Shown here piece by piece: positions 1 to 9,200 of a stretch of 15,927 nucleotides of DNA. Location of the stretch: assembly GCA_009602725.1 (NCBI GenBank), contig WELB01000206.1, positions 194,853 through 210,779 on the forward strand, given 5' to 3'. The stretch's first letter is position 1, and every line of letters begins with the position of its first letter. Source of the stretch: Spirogloea muscicola (taxonomy: Eukaryota; Streptophyta; Zygnematophyceae; Spirogloeales; Spirogloeaceae). The position numbers and the translations under genes are program-made. Below the pieces are notes generated by a model that saw only the letters and a program-made list of their open reading frames with translations, was not told the origin of the DNA and made no database searches.

Positions 1-3
1 CCT

Positions 4-24
4 GCCGCCGCCGCCGCCGCCGCC
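4..24. repeat. GCC trinucleotide run
   Basis: Seven perfect GCC units lie in the very GC-rich, C-dominated leader upstream of the first gene's ATG at 117. It is probably 5' UTR or promoter sequence, since no conserved protein is visible across it. Confidence 0.8.
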
Positions 25-116
25 TGCCTGCCTCCCGTGCCGCCAGCCCGCCCCCTCCGCCTCGCATCCTGCCCCTCGGCCAGGCAGCGCCCCCCTCGGC
101 CCCCCGGCGCGCCGCC

Positions 117-1148
117 ATGGGCGTGGACGCCGAGGAGCTGTCCACCATCGGCGGCATTGCCACCGTCTCGCTGCTGCACTCCTTCATCCCCACGCACTGG
201 CTGCCCTACTCGGTCGTCGGCCGCGCCCAGAAGTGGTCCATCTCCCAGACGCTGCTCGTCAGTACGTCCCTGCACCTGCGCCTGCTGGGGGGCGGCCCCT
301 CCCCCTCCCACCCCCCCCCCCCCCCCCAAGCGGTCTCTGCCGCTCCCGCGCCCGCGGCAGCGCGGCCCTCCTCACAGCCGGTGCCTCTGCCTCCCCGCGC
401 AGCGTCAGTCGGCGCGGTGTGCCACGTGCTGTCGACGTCGTTGCTGGGCCTGACGGCCGTGACCATGGCTCACACACTGGCCGGCGAGGAGGCGGTGCAC
501 CACATCGCGTCGCTGCTGCTGGTCTTCCTGGGCGCGGGCTACATAGGGCTCTACCTCATGGGCCAGCGCGGCGGCCATGGCCACGCGCACAACCACAGCA
601 TGGAGAAGGCGGCTGTCGCCGGCCTCATCCTCGTGCCAGCCCTCTCGCCCTGCGCCACCACGCTGCCCGTCTTCCTCGCCGTCGGCAACAGCTCCCGCGT
701 GCGCACTCTACATTGGACCTGGCCAAGCTCCTGCAAGTCGTTGATGAGGGAGGCTGGTCCACGAGACTGTTGACACCTGGCTCTCGGCACATGGCAGTGC
801 TGTCTCAGGGCAGGGCATCTTCATCGTGCTCAGCCAGTGCTCCATTCTGACAATCCGTGTCAGCCTGGGCATGTAACGCAGGGCTCGATGCTGATCGCGA
901 TCCTCGTGCTGCTCATCTGCACGCTGACGGTCATGGTGTCACTGGTGTCGCTCTCCTTCTACGGTGCGGGCCAATTCAAGTTCCAGTGGGTGGAGCGCTA
1001 CGACAAGCTGCTTGTCGGCTCTGTGCTCTGTGCCGTCGGCATCCTCACACACTTCTTCCACCACCACAATCATGGCGACGAATCCACGCTTGATCCTGAC
1101 GGTGGCCTTGCCGCCATGCACAGTCACATACATCGGCTGTTCAGATGA
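117..1148 (+). CDS. His-rich multi-span membrane protein, NicO/DsbD-like superfamily (3 exons)
   Basis: Exons 117-261, 403-698 and 882-1148 join in phase (phase 1, then 0) into about 235 codons ending at TGA 1146-1148. The ATG at 117 sits in a good context (gccgccATGG). Hydrophobic stretches lie roughly at residues 10-35, 50-75, 80-102, 118-142, 150-175 and 190-210. Histidines recur in and beside them: SFIPTHW near 22-28, CHVLST near 55-60, the loop GGHGHAHNH at 105-113, and HHHNH near the C-terminus. The segment PALSPCATTLP at 127-137 resembles the Pro/Cys-containing helices of the UreH/DsbD and nickel-cobalt transporter superfamily. That family is proposed to move metal ions or electrons, so a metal-transport role is inference only. 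Intron 1 uses gtacgt/gcgcag, intron 2 gtgcgc/ttcctc... is not continued in frame; its acceptor is acgcag at 876-881. A close plant homologue is expected, but I cannot name it with certainty. Confidence 0.75.
311..327 (+). repeat. C17 homopolymer in intron 1
   Basis: Seventeen consecutive C bases fall within intron 1 (262-402) of the first gene. The tract can act as part of the pyrimidine-rich stretch, but it lies far from the acceptor at 401-402. Its length is likely to be unreliable in short-read assemblies. Confidence 0.9.
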
Positions 1149-1772
1149 AGCAATTTGAGCTACATGCCTTGCCATCCTCCCTTCCCTGCCAGCCTGCCGC
1201 TCTTCTTCTGATCCAGCCATTGCTAGATATCTGATGCCCTGCTCCAAGGTGGACTTGTGCAATTTGCCATTGCAGCACATTGCTGGCGGTGCCTGCGAGC
1301 TGCCAGCAAGGCAGGCCACCGTGTCTGTACAGTGTTCCGGGCTTGCAAGCTTTTAGCGATGTCCAGGAGGTGATCAGGTGAGAGAAGGGCGTCCAGGCTC
1401 CCACGCAGCGAGCCTCCTGCCATGTAGACCATCGGCCAGTCTGAGCCTTGACGAGATTTGCACGGCCAGCATCACATACAGCGACGTACAGATTCTACCA
1501 GGCCGCACAATGCCAGGCGTGCAGTAAGACGTCTGTCGAATTGCAGATGTTTGCCAGCCACCCACTGCAACCGCAGCAGGAAGCGTGGGGCCAAGACTCA
1601 CCTGAGTGGCTTGGTCATGGTGTGAAGACGGATCTGGCTAGTCATCTGGAGGACTTGGGAAGTGGGCGGCAGCGGAAGAAGCGTGTACTGAGTGATGGAG
1701 GGCGGCGGGGAGGAGCAGGGGGTTGGGAGGACAGGAGAGGGGTGGCCGGGGGCTGACTGCAAAGCCTTCTCT
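1149..1772. other. Spacer between convergent genes; no gene seen
   Basis: This stretch separates the stop of the (+) membrane-protein gene from the stop of the (-) unknown gene, so it should hold both 3' UTRs. Frames crossing it are short, low in hydrophobic order and have no recognisable motif. Positions 1690-1755 are strongly purine-rich on the + strand. I see no clear AATAAA or TGTAA signal for either gene. Confidence 0.6.
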
Positions 1773-2988
1773 TCAGGGGACCTCCACGGCCAGCTTGCCC
1801 TGGAACCCCGGGTGCTGCCGCTGCAGATCCTGCGCCAGGCCTCTCACAATGTTGCTAAGTTCCTCCAGCTGTGCCGCGCTAATCTTGGTCGCCTCTGACG
1901 CGCCAGCAGGCGCACTTGCTCCCGCTGCGCTTCTGAGCAAAGCCTCAGAAGAATCATCCTCAAGACCCCGTGACAGCGTGCGTTGCTTTGCTCGTTCCTG
2001 CAGAGGAAAGGCAGGACGGCTGTCAGTCGCAAGAGTGGAATGGTCCTGCAAGGAGCACACCTTGGGTCACATGGAAGCTGTAAGGAGGCAAACCTGGCGC
2101 CCATTGACCAAGTGAGCAACATAAGAGCAGGCACCAGGATGAAAACATCGAGCAAGGCGAGGCTGTTAAGCAGCAAGTTCGTTGCATGGCAGTTCTATGG
2201 CAAGCTTGGCAGGTCCCCAAGAGCCAAGTGACCCTGGCGCTGGGGCTCCGGCGCCAAACCAGGTGGTCCTGAGCACGGTCGCAGGCTGCATGGAAAACCT
2301 GCAGCTGCACATGCACTGCCGCCAGGGCCAGCGCAGCCCTCCGCGCCGCTCTGCGCAGCGCGTATGAAATGCGGGGGACTCAGTCGCGCGCAGGGCTCGA
2401 GGTCGGGTATTAGCCCCAGTATCTGGCCGCTCGCGTCGTTGGCGCGGCATCAGCAGGGTCGTGCTGTATGGACTGTGGGAGCTTCTGAGCGGGGCCGGCA
2501 CTCACTGCGGGCGGGCAGCGTCGGGCCCCGCCCCGGCCTCCAGCACCGCGCTCACGGCGTTCACGAAGCCCTGCCCCATGCATGCGCCGAGCGGCGGCAG
2601 CGTCTCCGTCAGCGCCGGTGGCTGTCAGCCCGGGAGGCTCGCTAGCGAGCGAGGGCGCGAGCGAAGCAGGACGGCGGCTCGCCTCGAAGGCCTTGTGCAT
2701 CGCGTCCACGAGCGCGTCCATTTGCGCGTGGCCGGCCGCCTCCGCCGCCGCCGCCGTCGCCTTCGCCGTCGTCGCCGGCGCTGCGGTAGCGCCGGGGGCG
2801 GGGCGGGCGGCTGCACCTGGGAGGAGGAGGAGGAGGGGTTTGGGGCTCGGGAGGGCTNCGGCGACGGGCTGCCCTTTCGGCTGGCGCTCGGTGGCGCCGG
2901 CGGCGGCCTGCGCGTCGAGCCGCTGCCCGCTGTCACCCGCGACACGCCGCTCTCCCGCCTCCCGCCGCTCCTCCTGGTTGGTGCTCAT
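1773..2988 (-). CDS. Unrecognised protein, at least two exons, structure tentative
   Basis: I do not recognise this protein. The ATG at 2988-2986 opens a charged N-terminus (MSTNQEERREAGERR), then an Ala/Pro/Thr-rich stretch and the helix-like MDALVDAMHKAFEAS (about 2725-2681). A good donor GCA|gtgagt lies at 2506/2505. The last exon begins at 1997 after a strong acceptor (ctctgcag), reads ERAKQRTLSRGLEDD and later ISAAQLEELSNIVRGLAQDL, and stops at 1775-1773. Joining 2988-2506 to 1997-1773 keeps one open frame (phase 0). However, between about 2630 and 2506 a neighbouring frame looks more protein-like (MGQGFVNAVSAVLEAG). It could be reached by a 61-nt GC-AG intron near 2680-2620, or its presence may indicate an indel; that frame then does not join the last exon simply. 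Amphipathic helices suggest a small coiled-coil adaptor, which is a guess. Confidence 0.45.
2742..2780. repeat. Degenerate GCC/GTC trinucleotide tract in coding sequence
   Basis: Imperfect CCG/CGT triplets lie here. On the - strand they encode the Ala/Thr-rich part of the unknown protein (TTAKATAAAAEAAG). The tract is a plausible hotspot for length change. Confidence 0.6.
2819..2836. repeat. GGA trinucleotide run
   Basis: About five to six GGA units on the + strand encode a Leu-rich run in the - strand unknown gene. An ambiguous base (n) at 2858 lies just beyond, so the local sequence may be of lower quality. Confidence 0.7.
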
Positions 2989-3253
2989 GCCCGCTGCCTG
3001 CCGCTTTACCGGGCCGAGACAGAGACGGCCCCTGCCGAGCGACTGCGCCCGTCAAGAGGTCGCAGGAGCGAGCGTCGGTCTCGCCGAGCGTCCGTCTCGC
3101 AGCAGTCATGTGTGTGGTTCTCTAGCTGCCACCTCAACTCCCACGCTGGACGCACTCGGCTGTCAAGCACGCCGTCGCTTCGTCGACGACAAGCAGGCCT
3201 CGGCAGCTGAGCCGCTGGAGGTCGACACCTCTGGCCTCGCAAGCAGCCTCGGT
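2989..3253. promoter_or_regulatory. Short divergent upstream region (putative bidirectional promoter)
   Basis: The region separates the ATG of the - strand unknown gene (2988) from the favoured ATG of SKI2 (3254). The two genes are divergent and only about 265 nt apart, so they probably share a promoter. No TATA box is visible. The SKI2 frame is open all the way back through this region to an ATG at 2987, so part of it may be coding instead. Confidence 0.4.
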
Positions 3254-6200
3254 ATGTTGGCGGCGCGTGAGCCAATCTGCTGTGTGGCTGTGCTGCAGCC
3301 GCCACCCCTGCCGGCTGAGACGCGCGAGGAGCTGCTCCGGCGCCTCGAGCGGGAGCACCTTACGCCGGCCCTCGATGCAGGGCCCCTGGATGACGACGAT
3401 GGCTTCGCCAGTGCCTGGGCCGAGGATGACTGGCTGTTTGTACTCGTCCAGCCCCCAACTCCTCGCTTGCAACACAAGTACTATGCTCAGTATGCGCTGC
3501 ACGCGGCCCCCACTATTGACAACGAAACACTCACGTCCTGACGGCAGCCTATTTTAGCTGCGAGCTCACAGCGAGTCTACTCTGCACTGCAGGGTGGACT
3601 GGAGGTCGCTGAGCCCATGCTCCCGTGGGCGTCATTGGAGCCTCAGTGGGTACCTCCTTGGCAGCGCATCCGCAAGGATAGTGATGGCAGCTACGAACCC
3701 TGGAAGCCTACCTCCCACGAGGTGACGCGCACATCAAGTGGCAGAATATCAGGATGCACGCCTGCCAACATACTAAACGGCCTGGTCTGACAGTCGTGGC
3801 CTGCGCTGTGGCCCTCGTGTGCAGGTGGCATTGACAGTGCCCGGAGAGAAGAGTGGTCAACCCTCCTCGCTGTCCCGTCGGCCAGCTTTAGCAGGCGAGT
3901 TTGTGCGGGGGGCCACCGGCGGGAGGCCCTTTCTGCCAGGCGGCATCACCTCCTTTGCTGCAAAGAAGGTTCCAGAGGAGGCGCGCAGTGGTGCCTGGTT
4001 GCTCGAGGTCCCCCGTGGCGATGCGCTCTGCACAGTTCCGCCAGGTTTCCAAGTGGGTGTTGACTTCTCGGCTGCAGCTGGCGAGGTAAGCAGCTCATAA
4101 GAGGGTCCATGTTCTCCGCTCCTTCCTACGAGCCTGGAGGCAAAGCACACTTTGCAGCTGTGCTGAAACCCATTCTTATTGACTTCATGCTGGTCTCTGG
4201 CACAGACAGCTGGTGATATTAATGGAGGTGTGAATGGCAGGGCTGGCACTGCTGCTCAGGTAGCCTCCTACCAATACTTTCAAGACACTTACCCTCTGCT
4301 TTGGCCCTTGCAAATTCGAGTTTGGCACTGCATTGCCTGACCGTACTAACTATGAAATTAAGGCGTGGCAGGGAGGCACTCTGCGTTTCGACGATCTCCT
4401 TCAAAAGGAGTGGAGCTACGAGGCATATGATTACGACAGTGAGGAGGTCGGTGGTAGACAAGTGGACGAAATGCCATCAGCTGACTCAAAGTCGTCGGTT
4501 GAGCATGACGACACAACCGGACAAGCACAAGCAGTGGAACTGCCAGCAGAAAATCAGCCTGGCCACCACACAGAAGCCCCTGCATCAGGTGTGCTCCTAT
4601 ATGTCAATACTGCAAACCTCTGGGTCCTGCCTAATGAGACCTGCTAGGGGAGCAATGCCTTCTGCATGTAGTTACTGTGGTGACCTCCACTTTTAGTACA
4701 TGTCATCTGTGCCTGAGTGCAACTTTACATTGCCGAGCAGGAACAGGAACTTCTCAATTGTCGGAGAAGGATGAGCAGGCTGCACTGCTGGAGGAGCTGC
4801 TGGCACCGACAAAGCAGGAAGCTTGGTGGCTCAGCAGCAAGAAGGGCGGCACTGAACGAAAGCCAAGGGCATTGCCTGCTGCACAGACCCAGCAAGTACA
4901 ATAGCCACTTTCTTTACTTCTGGAGGTAATGTAACCACTTGGCTAGTGGTGTTCATGAACTTGTGCAAATTGAGTAACGACCTATACTGTCCTGTGCGGC
5001 TTATTGCAGAGCTGGGCTGTCATGGAGGGCGTGGAAGGCATACCTGAGCGATTCGATGAGCTTGTGCCAGAGATGGTCATGTCCTTCCCATTTGCCCTTG
5101 ACAAATTTCAACAGGAGGTACTGCCGGCTAGTTTTAAGGCATGCAAGCTGATGTACAGCTTGCTCCTTCCTATATGTCATCCTATAGGTGCAAGATTGGC
5201 AGAGTGACAATTGCGTCCTTAGATGCACGTCAACATTTTGCTGCTGCTCTTTTGATATAAGATGCAATTTCAGGCTTGCTCATTGTTATGGACTTAGAGG
5301 AACAACCTCATTAAACGACCTCACCTTGACCAGTCCATGCAATAAATCGTGCAGGCAGTTTATCATCTGGAGCAGGGTAACTCTGTCTTTGTAGCTGCAC
5401 ATACTTCCGCAGGGAAGACAGCTGTGGCTGAGTACGCGTTCGCTCTTGCAGGCAAGGTGAAGAGATCCATCTAGCTGCAATTCAAGATGAAGTGCTTGTG
5501 TGAGCAAGCCGAAGGCATTGAGCTTGACAGAGGTCTAGGGCTTGTCTTTTGCAGCACTGCACACGTGCAGTCTATACGTCCCCCATCAAGACAATCAGCA
5601 ATCAGAAATTCAGAGATTTCTCGGACAGGGGTTTCGATGTGGGCCTGCTAACGGGCGATGTGAGCATCAAGCCCGACGCATTATGCCTGATCATGACTAC
5701 AGAGATTTTGAGGTCCATGCTCTACAGAGGTGCAGACATCATTCGCGACATAGAATGGGTATGTGACTAGGTCTGCTTGCACGATTGCTGCATTTATTCC
5801 TAGGCTTGCGTGATCTCTCTGTGCTAAGAGCGCCGCCTGATGTCCCTCTACTCTGTGTAGCACAGTTGTCCATAAGTTGAGGGGTTGTCAAGCATGTGGT
5901 GAGTGGTGTAGGTCATATTCGACGAGGTGCACTATGTCAACGATGTGGAAAGGGGAGTGGTGTGGGAAGAAGTGATTATCATGCTTCCCAGCCACGTGGG
6001 GATGGTCCTTCTGTCTGCCACGGTGAGGCTCCCTGTGTGCGCCCTGCAGTGCTGCATTCTTTGAGAGTGTTTTTCCAAAACTTGTCGCTGCGAGCGTGGC
6101 AGTCTTTGTCCTCCAGCATCAGCAACTCTGCTGATTGACCTGGCTTATGATTGTGGATGTGTAGGTTCCCAATGCTTATGAGTTTGCAGATTGGATCGGG

Positions 6201-9200
6201 CGCACCAAACGGCGTCGTATTTATGTCACGGGGTGAGTAGTAGGGTGAGTAGTACTATAGTACTGTGCTGCAGGCATACGATTGCATTGCTTGGGCTGTT
6301 CAGTACCAAGTCTTACTGCTGCCTTACTCCGTTTCAGTACACTCAAACGGCCAGTCCCTCTAGAGCACTACCTTTACTACGGAGGCGAGCTGCTTAAGAT
6401 CTACGCAGACGGCATATTCCTCCAGCAGGGTGTCAAGCAGGCCCAAGCACTTCACAAGGCAAAGACTGCTGTCAAGCCAGCGGCGCCAGGCCATGCTCAG
6501 GGTGGGGCAAGAGGGGCTGCAAGAGGCCGAGGGGGTGGACGCCCCGGTGGAAGAGAAGGGGGAGCAAAGGCAGGAGCATCAGGAAGAGGCATTCCTGGAG
6601 CTGCTGCTGGGGGAGGGGGCTGGAGGTCGGAGATCCCCCAGTGGTATGCCTTCATCAACTTGCTGTCAAAGAATGGGCTCCTTCCGGTAAGCCAGCGGGC
6701 CTCTTCTGTGGTCACTCGCTCTGCACTGTGCCAACCCCAAAGATGCTGGGAGGTCGCAGGGCAGCTTAGCTGAGGTGCTGAACGTGCTGTGCAGGTGGTC
6801 ATCTTCTGCTTCAGCAAGAGCAAAGTGGACTCCTCTGCCGACAGCCTTGGCGGCCTCGATCTCACTTCTGGGCTGGAGAAGAGCGAGATTGTGCGATTCA
6901 CCTCCAAGGCCTTTGAGCGACTCAAGGGGTCTGACAGACGCCTTCCTCAGGTGCTCACTGGCCAGACCATTCCCTCTCCCCAAACTTTGGCGCAGGCGGT
7001 CCTGCTGAGGTAGTCTCTCCATCATTCAGTAGGCCTTTGCAACAATGCCAACTGTGTTCTCTTGCTATTGCACCCATGCATCAGCTCGATGCAAGACACT
7101 TAGTAGTTGAACCGCAGCGTATTCGAGAAATGAAACTGCAGGTGCTTCGTGTCAGTGAGTTGCTGAGGAGAGGGATAGGGTGCCACCATGCCGGCCTCCT
7201 GCCTATTGTGAAGGAGGTAGTTGAGATGCTCTTCTGTAAGGGCGTCATCAAAGTGAGTCTATTCAGTGGCACTCATCCCAGCGGCTCAACTTCTGATCTT
7301 GCCGAGCTCGTAAGAGCTAGGGGATTTCGCATGACACAAGCACTGCGTGCTCTAAAGAGAGTCTGTCAGCCTATGTCAGCTGGATTCAGTAGCGCTTATG
7401 TGTAGTAATTCTTGTGACTTTCAGTGATGGCAAAGCTGTACTGTTTTGATGACACGAAGGTCCTCTTCTCGACGGAGACGTTTGCCATGGGAGTGAATGC
7501 ACCTGCACGATCGGTGAGTGATCAGTGCAGCTTTGATTTTTATGGTCAAGGTTCGAGTGCCAGGCTGCCTGTTCTGGACAAGGGCAAGTTGTGTCAGAGG
7601 CTTTGGAGAGCAACTGAGGATTTGCCATTCGGTTTCAGGTTGCTTTTTATGGGTTGAGAAAGCACGATGGGCAATCCTTCCGCCAGCTACATTCTGGGGA
7701 GTACACACAGATGGCCGGTCGAGCTGGTCGCAGGGGCATTGACAAGGTAATCAATGGCCTAATAGTTGCTCAGCTTCTCAATGGTGACTACCTCAATGAT
7801 AGATTGACTCTACTTTCCCTTCTTTACTCAACAAATATCTCGTGTGCAGGTTGGCACTGTAATCCTGATGTGCTGGGATGACATCCCTGACGAGTCGGAT
7901 CTTCGAAAATTGCTCACTGGGAAGCCAGAGCTCCTTGAGTCACGTTTCCGCCTGACATACAATATGATACTCAACCTTTTGAGAGTTGAGGACCTCAAGG
8001 TGGGAGGTAGTGTATTGTGTAGCTTGGACTGTTGGCCGCTCTGGCTGTGTCCTGAACAAAGATATGTCTTGCTTCAGTGGGCTCCATCTGAAATTGTAAC
8101 ACTTTGACACGTACAGGTGGAGGATCTGTTGAAGAGAAGCTTCGCAGAGATAAATGCACAGAGGGCACTTCCAGAGCAGCAGATACTGCTGCTGAAAGCA
8201 GAGGGTGCACTCAAGAAGCTCAACACTGACGTTGAGTTAATACCTCAACTGGCCCTTAAATGCTTTGGACCCAGCTACTCGTCATTTACTGCTGGTGTCT
8301 TCTTCTTGCGTCCCCTGCACGTCCCCTACCAGTTGGTTTAAATTATGAGAAGGCTGGCATCTCATCTACAATGGCTGTTTTACTCAAAGCAACAAGGAGG
8401 TGTGATAGTTTTGTGGTGTGACACTCTTGGCTTAAAACAGGTGCATTCTCGGTGACCCGACCATAGCCGAGTACTACAGCCTGGCCAAGGAAGCGAGAGA
8501 GCTGGAGACTGTTGTCCAAAGTGCTGTGCTAAGCCTAAGGACTGCAGCTCAGGCACTTGCTCCAGGAAGGGCGGTTGTTGTGCGACCTCCAGAGGTATTA
8601 CTGTGATACTCAGTGCCTCACCAATATTCAGTCAGCTCTTCAGACAGAGGATGACATATATTAGTGCATTTTGTTGATCTGTCAGCATGGGCTTACGCAG
8701 AGCCAGGCTGCATGAGCAAAGGGCGGGGCTGTCACTTACGCTGCAGTGTGCTGGCAAGCTGGATGCAGGTGGCTATCCCAGCACTGGGTCTGGTCCTACG
8801 CGGAGGCGGGACCGAAGAAGCCACAGGTGGACGAGGCCAGATTGTACTTGCTCTGCACAGGGGTCCTGTTCCCAACGATACTTTGCCAGGCATGGCCAGC
8901 CTCAGCCTGACTGATGACCGAAGTACACATGCTTTCTCCTCGCATAGTGGGCAGATAGTTCCAAAGAAGGACCGAGACATCATCGATGACTACAGTCTGG
9001 CCAAGAGGCTTTCATCCAAAGGGTCAACGGATGTCAACATCAAATTGCCTCTTTATGGGGAGGTGTCCGGCTCAGGATATGTGGTCTTCAAGGTCGAAGC
9101 TGGCAGCATTGTCAGCATTTGCAGGTGAGCAGCAGGCCTCCCTGATCAGGAGCTTGGGTCCTCAAAGCAGGACATAGACCATACGGAGTTTGTCTGACTG

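Noticed and set aside
2461-3210. Long + strand open frames across the GC-rich region
   Set aside because: Arg/Gly-rich shadows of the - strand gene in GC-rich DNA, lacking any motif.
3252-3298. 47-nt gtatgt...ctgcag intron in SKI2 exon 1
   Set aside because: Its removal puts a TGA right after the junction and breaks the conserved [12 protein letters not shown] block.
4219-4461. Minus-strand frame starting [20 protein letters not shown], looks like a small membrane protein
   Set aside because: It lies antisense to conserved SKI2 exons 4-5 and has no splice or promoter support; hydrophobicity arises from the complementary codons.
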